64,000 nucleotides of DNA from Candidatus Polarisedimenticolaceae bacterium (GTDB taxonomy: Bacteria; Acidobacteriota; Polarisedimenticolia; Polarisedimenticolales; DASRJG01): the NCBI GenBank assembly GCA_036275915.1, contig DASUCV010000017.1, forward strand, positions 1-64,000, read 5' to 3'. The notes under the pieces were generated by a model that saw only the letters and a list, made by a program, of their open reading frames with translations, was not told where the DNA came from and did no database searches. The position numbers and the translations under genes were made by a program. This document shows positions 26,857 to 37,331 of this stretch, piece by piece; position 1 is the first letter of the stretch; each line of letters starts with the position of its first letter.

Positions 26857-27189
26857 ATGACCGCACGAAAGAAAGCCCTGGCGACGATCGCCGCCGCCAC
26901 GATCATGTTCGCCCTGGCCGCGCGTACGGCGAGCGCCTGTGACGAGCATGCGAAGGCCGACGACAAGGACGCCAAGGATGCGAAGGCGGCCGTCGCGGCC
27001 GACACCAAGGACACCACGGGCGGCTGCACGATGCCCTGCTGCGCCAAGAAGAAGACCGCCGCCGAGGCGAAGGTCGTCGCTCCCGCCGCCGACGCGAAGG
27101 CCAAGAAGACGGCCGCGGTCGCGAAGGCTCCCGAGGTCCCCGAGGCCGCGAAGGCCGAGGCCCCCGCGGGCGCCGGGTCGAATCGCTGA
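26857..27189 (+). CDS. Small secreted Cys-motif, Lys/Ala-rich protein
   Basis: The product has 110 residues. A signal peptide (ALATIAAATIMFALAARTASA) precedes a segment with CDEH, an Asp/Lys-rich stretch and GGCTMPCCAKKK. The tail is Ala/Lys/Pro-rich and resembles disordered histone-H1-like tails. The ribosome site and promoter support expression. The Cys cluster and charged stretch could bind metal, which would fit the divergent feoB operon and shared control region. No known family is recognised. Confidence 0.62.
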   Translation: MTARKKALATIAAATIMFALAARTASACDEHAKADDKDAKDAKAAVAADTKDTTGGCTMPCCAKKKTAAEAKVVAPAADAKAKKTAAVAKAPEVPEAAKAEAPAGAGSNR

Positions 27190-27224
27190 CCCCGTCGCGT
27201 CGCGCGTCCGAGTCCGCCGTCGAG

Positions 27225-27653
27225 ATGACCGAAATCGTCCTCCCCGAGGACACGAACTCGCGCGGGTACGTTTTCGGCGGACGCGTCCTGAGCCTCATCG
27301 ACAAATGCGCGGCGATCGTCGCGATGCGGCACGCCCGCTCCGACGTCACGACCGCGTCGATGGACAGCGTCGATTTCTCGAACGTGGTTCGCATGGGCGA
27401 GATCATCGTGCTGAACGGGCGTATCAATTCCGCCTTCACCACCTCGATGGAGATCGAGGTCGAGGTCCACGCGGAGGACCGCCTGACCGGCAAGCGGACG
27501 CCGACGACGCGTGCGCTCGTCACGATGGTCGCCCTCGACGGCGACGCGAAGCCTCACCGCGTGCCGGCCCTCGAGTCCGTGACGGACGGCGAGCGTCGGC
27601 GGGCGGCCGAAGCGCAGGAGCGGCGGCGGACGCGGCTGTCGCGCCGGGGCTAG
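27225..27653 (+). CDS. Acyl-CoA thioesterase, hotdog fold
   Basis: The 142 residues match single-hotdog acyl-CoA thioesterases: EIVLPEDTNSRGYVFGGRVLSLIDKCAAIVAMRHA (catalytic Asn/Asp region) and DSVDFSNVVRMGEIIVLNGRINSAFTTSMEIEVEV. They hydrolyse acyl-CoA to free acid and CoA. The C-terminal 35 residues are a basic tail. The ATG at 27225 is the only start; the family motif continues a few codons upstream (SESAVE), but no start codon is there. It is convergent with rng, with a 4-base overlap. Confidence 0.88.
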   Translation: MTEIVLPEDTNSRGYVFGGRVLSLIDKCAAIVAMRHARSDVTTASMDSVDFSNVVRMGEIIVLNGRINSAFTTSMEIEVEVHAEDRLTGKRTPTTRALVTMVALDGDAKPHRVPALESVTDGERRRAAEAQERRRTRLSRRG

Positions 27654-29167
27654 AGGGCGCTCACGTCGAAGCGGTCCGACGGGGCCGCCGGGTCCTCGCG
27701 AACGACGAGGCGCTCCGCGATCGATCGGTCGAGTACGGGCCCCGCGACCTGAATCGCGAGGCGGAGCGCCCGCGCGACGTCCGGGTGCGACGTCACGGTC
27801 AGCGGGCCCGAAGAGAACGCCCCCGCGATGCGACGGACCTCGACGAGCGCCTCGAGCGCGAGCGTCTCCGCCGTCTTGACGCGACCAGACCCCGAGCATG
27901 ACGGACACGGCCGCGTCAGCGTCGCTTCGAGTCCCGCTCGTGTGCGCTTGCGCGTGAGCTGGAGCAGGCCGAGGTCCGAGAGCCCCACGATCTTCGTCCG
28001 CGCGCGGTCCCGCCGGAGCGCGCCCTCGAGCGCCTCGAGGACGGACGCGCGATGCTCGGGGCGGTCCATGTCGATGAAATCGACGACGATGATGCCGGCG
28101 AGATCGCGGAGGCGGAGCTGCCGCGCGATCTCCGCGGCCGCTTCGAGGTTCGTCTTCAGGACCGTCTCCTCCGGGTGGCGCGCGCCCAGGTACTTTCCGG
28201 TGTTGACGTCGATGCTGACGAGCGCCTCGGTCTGCTGGATGACGAGCGTCCCGCCGGACTTGAGCCATACGCGCGGGCGCAACGCGCGCTCGACCTCGTC
28301 GGTGACGCCGGTCTCGTCGAACAGGCTCTCCCGACCGGTGTGCCGGCTCAGGCGTGCGAGGAGCTCGGGGTCGAGCTCGCGGAGGAACTCGGTTCCCGCG
28401 GCGAGCATCGCGTCGTCGTCCACGACGATGCGGTCGAGGGTCGCGGCGGACGCGTCGCGCAGGGTCCGGAGGAAGAGATCGAGATCGCTGTGGACGACGG
28501 CAGGAGCGACCGCCGCCGCCGCGCGATGCGTGAGACCGCGCCACGCGACGGCCAGTTTCTCCGCATCGGCGGCGAACGCTCGCGGCGAGGCTCCGGCTCC
28601 GGCCGTACGCACGATGAATCCGCCCTCGCCCGGGAGCGACGACACGATCGCGCGCAGGCGCTCGCGCTCGGCCGGATCGGCGATGCGGCGCGAGACCGCG
28701 CGGAACGGCGCGAGAGGCGCGTAGACGAGGTACCGGCCCGGCAGCGTGATGAAGCAGGTCACGCGAGGGCCCTTGCCGCTGAACCCTTCGCGCACGATCT
28801 GGACGAGCACCTCGCGTCCGACCTTGAGGCGGCTCTCGATCGGCCGTCCCGGCGGAGCGCTGCGCCGCGCGCGGCGGAAACTCCCCCCTTGCCCCTCGAG
28901 CTCGTCGTCGTCCGACTCGAACTCCTCGGCGCTCTCCCCCGGCAGCAGCAGGTCGGCGACGTGGAGGAACGCATCGCGATCCTGACCCACGTCGAGAAAC
29001 GCCGACTGGATGCCCGGCAGGACCTTCGAGACCCGACCCTTGATGACCCGTCCGGCGGCGAGGGCGGTCGCGTCGTCCTCGATCCGGAGCTCCGCGGTCA
29101 CGCCACCCTCGCGGAGCGCCGCGGCCGTCCGCCCGCCGAGACGGCTAAACAGCAGCTCGTTCGCCAA
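27650..29167 (-). CDS. rng: Ribonuclease G/E family endoribonuclease
   Basis: The 505-residue protein has an S1-like RNA-binding domain (about 40-130, GRVIKGRVSKVLPGIQSAFLDVGQDRDAFLHVADL), the catalytic DNase I-like domain with IIVVDFIDMD, and the zinc-link cysteines in CPSCSGSG. The short length without a scaffold tail fits RNase G, which trims the 16S rRNA 5' end. The TTG start lies inside the end of the TIGR03960 radical SAM gene (23-base overlap), a pairing seen in other genomes. Confidence 0.92.
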   Translation of the reverse strand: MANELLFSRLGGRTAAALREGGVTAELRIEDDATALAAGRVIKGRVSKVLPGIQSAFLDVGQDRDAFLHVADLLLPGESAEEFESDDDELEGQGGSFRRARRSAPPGRPIESRLKVGREVLVQIVREGFSGKGPRVTCFITLPGRYLVYAPLAPFRAVSRRIADPAERERLRAIVSSLPGEGGFIVRTAGAGASPRAFAADAEKLAVAWRGLTHRAAAAVAPAVVHSDLDLFLRTLRDASAATLDRIVVDDDAMLAAGTEFLRELDPELLARLSRHTGRESLFDETGVTDEVERALRPRVWLKSGGTLVIQQTEALVSIDVNTGKYLGARHPEETVLKTNLEAAAEIARQLRLRDLAGIIVVDFIDMDRPEHRASVLEALEGALRRDRARTKIVGLSDLGLLQLTRKRTRAGLEATLTRPCPSCSGSGRVKTAETLALEALVEVRRIAGAFSSGPLTVTSHPDVARALRLAIQVAGPVLDRSIAERLVVREDPAAPSDRFDVSAL

Positions 29168-31823
29168 CCGTCACCGTGACGCTGCCCTGCGACGGATCGA
29201 CGAGACGCTCGCCGTCGCGCAGGTAGACCTCTTCGCGAACGAGGCGGAGCGCCGACGCGTCGCCGTACATGAGCTCGAGGATCTCGTCGGCGCGCACGGA
29301 CGCGCCGTCGCCGCCGAGGCCGAGCGTCATGCGGAAACCACCTGGCCCCGTCTCGCTCACGTCGAGAAGCCACGCCGAGAGCGGGAACGCGACGACCTTC
29401 CCCTTCTTCTCGCGCGACACGGACAGGCCGGCGCGCCCGGCGAACACCTCCGCGGCTCGCGACGGCGTAAGACCCGAAGGGAGCGTGACGGCGTAACGGG
29501 CGGCCCGGACGGCCTCTCCGAGCGCCGGCGCATCCCGGCGCACCTCGACGAGCGCGAGCGCCGTGAAGCCGCGCGGGAGGGTCCGGCCGATCGCCGCGGC
29601 CGTCTCGGCCGGATCGAGCGGAGACGAGGTCTCGAAGTCGACGTACTCGGCGAGCGACTCGATCCCGACGGACAGCGCCGGTCCGAACTGGACACGGGGC
29701 TTCGGGTTGAACCCCTGCGAGTAGACGAGCGCGATCCGCGCGCGCCTCAGGGCGCGCATCAGGGTACGGGTGACATCGAGGTGCCCCAGGAACTGGGCCC
29801 GTCCGGTCTTCGTGAACCGCAGGCGATAGCGCCAGCGGGGAGCGCCCTCCGGCGGTCTCGGGTCGCGCTCGGTCTCGGGGCGGAGCGGCGGGGCCTCGCC
29901 GGCGGAGGCGGGAACCCCCGGTCCCGGCGCCGCGGGTGTCGAGAGGATCGGCAGGCCGAGATCGAGCGGCCGGCCCGTCGTCTCCTTGACGACCCCCTTG
30001 ACGCATTCCTTGGCGAAGGACGCGCAGCCGTGACAGTCGGTCGGGCCGCAGATCGAGAGCGTCCCTTCAGTGAGCGCACGCTTGAGCTCGAGCGCGAGCC
30101 ACTTCTTGTTGACGAGCGAATCGACGACGTCCCACGGGAGCCGCCTCTCGGTCGTCCAGTCGCCGTACGCGTAACGCTCGGGATCGATCCCCTCGTCGGC
30201 GAAGGCGCGGCGCCAGGTGTCGAGCTGGAAGTGCTCGGCCCATCCGTCGAACCGCGCCCCGCCGCGGAACGCCCGCTCGAGAACGCCGCCGAGACGGCGA
30301 TCGCCGCGCGAGAACGCGCCTTCGAGAAAGGTGGTCTCGCATTCATGATGCTTGAAGCGAACCCCGCGGCGGACACGCGAGGCGATGCGGTCCTGCTTCC
30401 GGTAGAGGCTCTCCATCCGATCCTGGCCGACCCACTGGAAGGGCGTCACCGGCTTGGGCACGAACGACGACGCCGACAGGGTGATCTCCGGCCGCCGTCC
30501 CTTCGCGGTCCGCCTCCCGACGGCGAGGATCTCGTGGGCGAGATCGACGAGCCCGTCGACGTCGGCGTCGGTCTCCGTCGGGAGGCCGATCATGAAGTAG
30601 AGCTTGATGAGGTCCCAGCCGGCCTCGAAGGCGAGCCGGCAAGCGTTCAGGATCTGTGCCTCGTCCAGGTTCTTGTTGATCACGTTGCGGAGGCGCTGCG
30701 TGCCGGCCTCGGGCGCGATCGTGAACCCGGACTTGCGCACGCGGCGAACCTGCTGCGCCAGCTCCTCGGTCATCGTCGATGCGTGCATCGAGGAGAGCGA
30801 TACCGACACGGACTCGGGCTCGAACCGGTCCATGAGGTCGAAGATGAGCGGCTGAACGGCCCCGTACTCGCCGGTGTTGAGCGACGCGAGCGAGAACCCG
30901 TCGTAGCCGGTCGCGCGAATCGACCGGATCACGGTGTCACGTACCTGGTTCGGATCGCGCTCGCGCGTCGGGCGGTAAATGTACCCGGCCTGGCAGAAGC
31001 GGCAGCCGACCGGGCAGCCGCGCATGAGCTCGATCGAGACGCGGTCGTGCACGATCTCGCCGTGCGGGACGAGGATCCGGTCGGGGAACGGGAACTTGTC
31101 GATGTCGTAGATGATCCGCCGCTTCACCGGATACGGCGCGCCCTCGAGCGGCACGGGGATGGCGAGGCCGCCGTCGTCCTCGAGCGCGTAAAGCGACGGC
31201 ACGTAGACCCCGGGAATCCTGGCCAGCGCCCGGAGCCGCTCGCCGCGCGACGCCCGCGCGCGCTTGGCGGCGATGAGCGCTTCCAGGCACTCGGGGAGCA
31301 TCTCCTCCGCGTCGCCGATCAGGACGGCGTCGAGGAAATCCGCGATCGGCTCGCTGTTGAAGACGACGGGGCCGCCGGCGACCACGATCGGATCCCCTTC
31401 GCCGCGGTCCTTCGCGCGGAGCGGAATCCCCGCGAGGTCGAGCATCTCGAGGACGTTCGTGAACGTCATCTCATACTGGAGCGAGAAGCCGACGACGTCC
31501 ATCGTGCGAAGCGGCGTCGCCGTCTCGAGGGTTGCGAGAGGACGTCCCGTCCGGCGCAAACCGTCGGCCATGTCCGGCCACGGGCAGAACACGCGCTCGG
31601 CCGCGACATCCTCCCGCGCGTTCAAGAGCGGGTACAGGATGCGGAAACCGAGGTGGGACATCCCGATCTCGTAGACGTCCGGGAACGCCAGCGCGAACGT
31701 CAGCGCCACCTCGCGGTGGTCCTTGACGATCTCGTTCCATTCACCGCCGATGTAACGGGTGGGCCGCTGGACGCCGAGCAGGAGCTGCCGGAACGCCGCT
31801 TCGTCGTCGGAAAGAACGCCCAT
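29145..31823 (-). CDS. TIGR03960-type radical SAM protein fused to DUF2344 domain
   Basis: The 892-residue protein begins with a B12-binding-like domain (about 20-170). The radical SAM core carries CPVGCRFC near residue 280, the CxxxCxxC iron-sulfur ligand set. A cysteine motif DCHGCASFAKEC lies near 600. The last 230 residues form the DUF2344 domain (YRLRFTKTGRAQFLGHLDVTRTLMRALRR). Gene fusion of TIGR03960 and TIGR03936 is known in several phyla. The substrate is unknown. Overlap with RNase G suggests an RNA or ribosome-related target. Confidence 0.88.
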   Translation of the reverse strand: MGVLSDDEAAFRQLLLGVQRPTRYIGGEWNEIVKDHREVALTFALAFPDVYEIGMSHLGFRILYPLLNAREDVAAERVFCPWPDMADGLRRTGRPLATLETATPLRTMDVVGFSLQYEMTFTNVLEMLDLAGIPLRAKDRGEGDPIVVAGGPVVFNSEPIADFLDAVLIGDAEEMLPECLEALIAAKRARASRGERLRALARIPGVYVPSLYALEDDGGLAIPVPLEGAPYPVKRRIIYDIDKFPFPDRILVPHGEIVHDRVSIELMRGCPVGCRFCQAGYIYRPTRERDPNQVRDTVIRSIRATGYDGFSLASLNTGEYGAVQPLIFDLMDRFEPESVSVSLSSMHASTMTEELAQQVRRVRKSGFTIAPEAGTQRLRNVINKNLDEAQILNACRLAFEAGWDLIKLYFMIGLPTETDADVDGLVDLAHEILAVGRRTAKGRRPEITLSASSFVPKPVTPFQWVGQDRMESLYRKQDRIASRVRRGVRFKHHECETTFLEGAFSRGDRRLGGVLERAFRGGARFDGWAEHFQLDTWRRAFADEGIDPERYAYGDWTTERRLPWDVVDSLVNKKWLALELKRALTEGTLSICGPTDCHGCASFAKECVKGVVKETTGRPLDLGLPILSTPAAPGPGVPASAGEAPPLRPETERDPRPPEGAPRWRYRLRFTKTGRAQFLGHLDVTRTLMRALRRARIALVYSQGFNPKPRVQFGPALSVGIESLAEYVDFETSSPLDPAETAAAIGRTLPRGFTALALVEVRRDAPALGEAVRAARYAVTLPSGLTPSRAAEVFAGRAGLSVSREKKGKVVAFPLSAWLLDVSETGPGGFRMTLGLGGDGASVRADEILELMYGDASALRLVREEVYLRDGERLVDPSQGSVTVTVGERAAV

Positions 31824-31848
31824 TGGGATCCTCGGAAACGTCAGGAGT

Positions 31849-31872
31849 TGGTAGCCAGTAGTTACTCTACCA
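31849..31872. other. Small inverted repeat between rodA and the radical SAM gene
   Basis: TGGTAG and CTACCA flank 12 bases in the 54-base AT-richer gap. There is no U-run on either side. It may be a weak attenuator or a regulator site for the radical SAM gene. Confidence 0.25.
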
Positions 31873-31877
31873 GGCGA

Positions 31878-32969
31878 TCAGTTCACGAAGCGGTGCCCGC
31901 GGACGTTCGCGACCAGGGCGATCCCGCACATGACCGCGATCAGGGCGGTCCCACCGTAGCTCACGAACGGCAACGGCACGCCGATCGTCGGCATCATGCC
32001 GACGACCATCCCGATGTTGATCGCGGATTGACCGAGGAACCAGCAGACGACGAGGAGACTGAGGTAGGTGCCGAGCCGGTCCTGGGACGAGCGCGCCGCG
32101 ACCAGGCCGCGGTAGAGGAGGTAGTAGAGCAAGGCCAGGACGCCGGCGGCCCCGATGAACCCCAGCTCCTCCGCGATGACCGCCAGGACGAAGTCCGTGT
32201 GCTGCGCGGGCAGGAAATTGAGGCGGTTCTGCGTGCCCTTGAAGAGCCCCTTCCCCGTGACGCGACCGGATCCGACGGCGATCTTCGATTGCCGCACCTG
32301 GTAGCCGACCCCCGAGGGATCGAGATCCGGGTTGACCACGAGGAGGATGCGCTCCCTCTGGTAGGGCTTGAGGTGCGACCAGCCGACGGGCGCGAACAGG
32401 CCGACGACGACAGCGGCGCCGAGGACCCAGCGCCACTGCAGGCCGCCCATGAGCAAGGCTCCGACGAAGATCGGGACGAACGTGAGCGCCGTCCCCATGT
32501 CGGGCTGCTTTGCGATGAGCATCATCGGAAGGCCGACGATCCCCACGAGCTGGACCGCCTGGACGAAGCGCACGCGCGTCGTCACCCGCTTCGCCAGGAA
32601 CGCCGCGGTGGCGAGGCAGGTCGTCCACTTCACGAACTCCGAGGGCTGGAAGGCGATGTGCCCGATGTCGAGCCACGACTTGTTGCCGCCGACCGTCTTG
32701 CCGAACGCCAGGACGGCGACGAGGAGGGCGATCCCCACGCCGTGGAGCGCGAACGCGAACTCCGCCCAGATGTGGTAGTCGATCGCCATCACGACGAGCG
32801 CGGAGACCGACGCGATCGCGAGCCACACGAGCTGCGTCTTCCACAGCCCGGAACGGCCGGGCTGCTCGGCCGTCGCCGACGCGATCGCCATCAAGCCCAC
32901 CGACGCGAGCGCGAGCGCCGCGAAGAGGGTCGGAAGGTCGAGCCTATCGAGCAGTCGCCGGCGGAGCAC
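31878..32969 (-). CDS. rodA: RodA, SEDS peptidoglycan polymerase
   Basis: The 363-residue protein has about ten membrane helices and the SEDS motifs FLPAQHTDFVLAVIAEELGFIGA and GMMPTIGVPLPFVSYGGTALI. RodA polymerises glycan strands in the elongasome with PBP2. Its GTG start lies 26 bases inside the PBP2 gene. Confidence 0.95.
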   Translation of the reverse strand: MLRRRLLDRLDLPTLFAALALASVGLMAIASATAEQPGRSGLWKTQLVWLAIASVSALVVMAIDYHIWAEFAFALHGVGIALLVAVLAFGKTVGGNKSWLDIGHIAFQPSEFVKWTTCLATAAFLAKRVTTRVRFVQAVQLVGIVGLPMMLIAKQPDMGTALTFVPIFVGALLMGGLQWRWVLGAAVVVGLFAPVGWSHLKPYQRERILLVVNPDLDPSGVGYQVRQSKIAVGSGRVTGKGLFKGTQNRLNFLPAQHTDFVLAVIAEELGFIGAAGVLALLYYLLYRGLVAARSSQDRLGTYLSLLVVCWFLGQSAINIGMVVGMMPTIGVPLPFVSYGGTALIAVMCGIALVANVRGHRFVN

Positions 32970-34842
32970 CGCTGCCCTCCGGGTGCGCGGCGAGATGCGC
33001 TTGGAGCTGGGAGCTGGGCTTCTCCTCGGGCGACGGCTTTTGCGGCAACCGGTCGGCGAAGAAGGTCTCGAGCACCTTCTTCGCGACGGGCGCCGCGGTG
33101 GTGCCGCCGTGGCCGCCGTGCTCGATGACGATCGCGAAGGCGATCTCGGGCTTCTCGGCCGGCGCGTAGCCGACGAACCAGGCGTGGTCCTTCTCGTCCT
33201 TGGGAAGCTTGTCGGCGTCGATCCCCGCGGACTTCTTGAAGACCTGCGCGGTGCCGGTCTTTCCGGCCACGTGGATCGGCCCGAGCTGCGCCTTCGTTGC
33301 CGTCCCCTCCTCGACGACGTCCATCAACGCGTCGTGGATGATGGCGAGGGTCTCGGCGGAGACCGGCAGCCTGACCGGGTCGACGGCGGCGTCGCGCGCG
33401 AGATGCGGCTTGACGAGGCTCCCGCCGTTGGCGACGGCGGAGATCATCGTCGCCATCTGGATCGGCGTCACCGCGAGGAGGCCCTGTCCGATCGAGACGG
33501 AGATCGTGTCGCCGGGGTACCACGGCTCCTTGCGCGTCTTCTGCTTCCACTCGACCGACGGCGGGTTCCCGCGCGTCTCGCCGGGAATGTCGATTCCGGT
33601 GATCTCGCCGATGTTGAACATCTTCGCGTACTTCGTGATCGTGTCGATCCCCATCTTCTTGCCGAGGAGGTAGTAGAAGACGTTGCACGACTGCACGAGC
33701 GCCCGGTGGACGTCGACGACGCCGTGGCCGCCCTTCTTCCAGCAGAGAAACGGCCGCCCGTAGATGACGACCGATCCGCCGCAGTCCACCGTGGTCGACG
33801 GGGTGATCGCGCCCGACTCGAGACCCGCGACCGTCATGAGCACCTTGAACGTCGAGCCCGGGGCATAGAACGACGAGATCGCCCGGTCGTTCAAAGGTCG
33901 GCGCGGGTCGTTGATGAGCGACATCCACGTCGTGCGCGACACGGGCGCCGTGAAGACGTTCGGGTCGTACCCGGGGGTCGAGGCGAGCGCGAGCACGGCG
34001 CCGGTGTTCGGATCCATGAAGATCCCCGAGCCGACCTCGTCCGCGAGCGCCTCGACGAGGGTGCGCTGGAGCGCCTTGTCGATCGTGAGCTTGAGCGGCG
34101 CCCCGTCCTCGGGGATCCGCCCGGGCTGCGACGGTCCGAAGGGGCGCCCGAGACTGTTGACGGTCACGAGCTTCCAGCCGCGGCGGCCCCGGAGGACGTC
34201 GTCGTACTGGCGCTCGATCCCCGATTTCCCGACGATGTCCCCCTGCTGGATCGAGCCGTCGGTGACCCTCGCGAGCTGGGACTCGTTGACCTCGCCGACG
34301 TAGCCGACGGCGTGCGCGATCGCGGTGCCGTCCGGGTAGTCGCGCAGCGCCGTCTCCTCGACCTCGACCGACGGGAACCACTCGCGCCGCGCCTCGACCT
34401 TCGCGATCTCGGCGAGCTGCACGTCTTCCTTGATGACGAGCGGCTCGAACGTCGGACGCCGGTGCATCGCGGTGAGCCGCTCCTTCAGCCCCTCGTACGG
34501 GATCCCGAGCACCGACTCGAGACGCCGGAGCTGACCGTCGGCGTCTTGCAGGCCTTCACGGACGAGGACCAGGTTGAGCGCGGGCCGCGTCGAGGCGAGG
34601 ACCTCGTCGTGCCGGTCGAAGACCACGCCGCGCGTCGGAGGCATCGCGATGCGGCGGAGGCGATTGTTCTCGGCGAGGAGCTCGTAATCGGCTCCTCTCA
34701 CGATCTGCAGGTACCAGAACATGCCGAGAAAACCCGCGAGGACGACGATGATGGCGGCGTGGAGCAGATGCGCGCGGCGGCCGAGCCGCTGCTCGCTCTG
34801 GTACTCCTTCAGCTCCCAGCGCTCCCTGTAATCCACGCTCAT
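32944..34842 (-). CDS. mrdA: Penicillin-binding protein 2 (class B transpeptidase)
   Basis: The 632 residues have one N-terminal anchor (about 25-45), a PBP dimerisation domain (about 65-240) and a transpeptidase domain. The catalytic SxxK is in APGSTFKVLM, SxN in QSCNVFYY and KTG in VAGKTGTAQVF. A Pro/Ser-rich tail follows. It cross-links new peptidoglycan with RodA. The ATG overlaps the mreD stop. Confidence 0.95.
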   Translation of the reverse strand: MSVDYRERWELKEYQSEQRLGRRAHLLHAAIIVVLAGFLGMFWYLQIVRGADYELLAENNRLRRIAMPPTRGVVFDRHDEVLASTRPALNLVLVREGLQDADGQLRRLESVLGIPYEGLKERLTAMHRRPTFEPLVIKEDVQLAEIAKVEARREWFPSVEVEETALRDYPDGTAIAHAVGYVGEVNESQLARVTDGSIQQGDIVGKSGIERQYDDVLRGRRGWKLVTVNSLGRPFGPSQPGRIPEDGAPLKLTIDKALQRTLVEALADEVGSGIFMDPNTGAVLALASTPGYDPNVFTAPVSRTTWMSLINDPRRPLNDRAISSFYAPGSTFKVLMTVAGLESGAITPSTTVDCGGSVVIYGRPFLCWKKGGHGVVDVHRALVQSCNVFYYLLGKKMGIDTITKYAKMFNIGEITGIDIPGETRGNPPSVEWKQKTRKEPWYPGDTISVSIGQGLLAVTPIQMATMISAVANGGSLVKPHLARDAAVDPVRLPVSAETLAIIHDALMDVVEEGTATKAQLGPIHVAGKTGTAQVFKKSAGIDADKLPKDEKDHAWFVGYAPAEKPEIAFAIVIEHGGHGGTTAAPVAKKVLETFFADRLPQKPSPEEKPSSQLQAHLAAHPEGSGAPPATAR

Positions 34843-35345
34843 GCCTTCCGGCGCGCCGGGCGCGCCGCGCTGCGTGCCCGTCCCATCTTCCCTACGATCG
34901 CCAGAACGAAGGCAGTCAGCAAGCCCCCTGCCAACGCGCGAACCGCCAGGGTGACCGGGTGAACCGGCGCCAGCGACTCGCCGAAAAGGCGGCGGATTCC
35001 GGCTTGAAGTCCTTCGTCGAGGAGGTTGATCGAAGCCCCGGCGGCCAGGCGGCCGGCGAAATTATTCAGATCAAAACGTGCACCCAGCCCACCGAGCGCC
35101 CATCCGAGGATCGTCTTGATGAGCCCGTTGATCCCGAGGAGGCGCGGCTCCGTCCAGTAATCCTGGAGGAGGCCGGACACGCACCCGACCGTCATCGACG
35201 ATCGCTGGGAGGTCCTGAGCGCATACGCCGCGAGCGGCAGCATCATGAGATCGACGTAACGGGTCGCGGCCGGAGCGATGCTCCCGAGCGCCAGCTGGGC
35301 GCCGAGCGAGAGGCCAATGCCGAGGAGAGCCCAGAGGACGATCAT
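34839..35345 (-). CDS. mreD: MreD, rod-shape membrane protein
   Basis: The 168-residue protein consists of about five membrane helices with typical MreD segments (YVDLMMLPLAAYALR, CVSGLLQDYWTEPRLLGINGLIKTILGW). The ATG at 35345 overlaps the mreC stop (ATGA); the longer open frame upstream is only a shadow of mreC. Confidence 0.88.
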   Translation of the reverse strand: MIVLWALLGIGLSLGAQLALGSIAPAATRYVDLMMLPLAAYALRTSQRSSMTVGCVSGLLQDYWTEPRLLGINGLIKTILGWALGGLGARFDLNNFAGRLAAGASINLLDEGLQAGIRRLFGESLAPVHPVTLAVRALAGGLLTAFVLAIVGKMGRARSAARPARRKA

Positions 35346-36199
35346 GGCTTGGCTTCGGTCCCGTCCGCGGTGAGCAGGCGCGTGCCCGTCGGCTCCGTGA
35401 GGACGAGCACTTCCTCGACGGCCCGGTCGGCGACCTCGGGCTCCAGCCGGATCGACTTGCTCGCGCCGATCGGATCGCCGACGACCGTGATGCGGCCGAT
35501 CCCGAGGCCGCGCGGGAAGACTCCGTCGAGCCCCGACGTCACGACGCGATCCCCGACGAGGACGTCGGCGTACTTCGGGACGTAGAGCATCTCGAGCGCA
35601 TCGCCTCCGCGTCCCGCCACGATGCCTTCCGCGCGGCTTCGCGCGACGATTCCCGAGACACCGCTGCTGGGATCGGACAGCAGGCGTACGCGTGCGTACT
35701 CGCGATCGACGCTGACGACGCGGCCGACCGCCCCGCCCCACGCGACGACCGCCATGTCGGGACGCACGCCGGCCGTGCTTCCGCGGTCGATGACGATCAC
35801 CCGCGACTGACCGCCGATCTGAGCGGTGACGACCGAGGCGCCGATCGACTTCGGCACGAGGTCGTCTTTCATGCCGAGCAGGCGCCTCAAGCGCTCGTTC
35901 TCCTCCGCCTGGGCGCGCCCGTGGGTCAGCTCGCCCGAGAGGCGCGTGACCTCGCGCTTGAGCGCGGCGTTCGCGATCTCCTCGGAGTTGAGGTCCCCGA
36001 AGAAATGCACGACGGCGACGAGCGTGCCCGAGAGGGAGCGCTCGGCGGCGACGGCCGGGCGGCCGGCGCTCCCGGTGGCGCCGGAGACGGCGCCGGCGAC
36101 GACGCTTTGACGGACGCTCGCCGCCATGAGGAGGAGCTGTGCAAACCCCATGACGCCCAGGAGCAACGCGTTGGCGCGGACGGGAGAAACGGCGGCCAT
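35342..36199 (-). CDS. mreC: MreC, rod-shape periplasmic protein
   Basis: The 285 residues comprise a single membrane helix (about 8-30), a coiled coil (about 75-105, LTHGRAQAEENERLRRLLGM) and the double beta-barrel MreC domain with RVIVIDRGSTAGVRPDMAVV and GDRVVTSGLDGVFPRGLGIGRI. It organises PBP2/RodA. It lies 13 bases after mreB. Confidence 0.93.
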   Translation of the reverse strand: MAAVSPVRANALLLGVMGFAQLLLMAASVRQSVVAGAVSGATGSAGRPAVAAERSLSGTLVAVVHFFGDLNSEEIANAALKREVTRLSGELTHGRAQAEENERLRRLLGMKDDLVPKSIGASVVTAQIGGQSRVIVIDRGSTAGVRPDMAVVAWGGAVGRVVSVDREYARVRLLSDPSSGVSGIVARSRAEGIVAGRGGDALEMLYVPKYADVLVGDRVVTSGLDGVFPRGLGIGRITVVGDPIGASKSIRLEPEVADRAVEEVLVLTEPTGTRLLTADGTEAKP

Positions 36200-36212
36200 C
36201 GAGATTGGAATC

Positions 36213-37292
<1,080 letters not shown>

Positions 37293-37294
37293 CT

Positions 37295-37324
37295 AATCTA
37301 GATGCCGGAAAGCCCGAAAAGCAA
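37295..37324 (-). promoter_or_regulatory. mreB promoter
   Basis: TTGCTT (37324-37319), 18 bases and TAGATT (37300-37295), 51 bases before the mreB ATG. The -10 is identical to that of the pilB promoter. Confidence 0.45.
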
Positions 37325-37331
37325 GAAAGCC

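Noticed and set aside
29010-33128. 1372-codon plus-strand open frame opposite the radical SAM and rodA genes
   Set aside because: It is low-complexity, has no known motif, and lies over well-recognised genes on the other strand.
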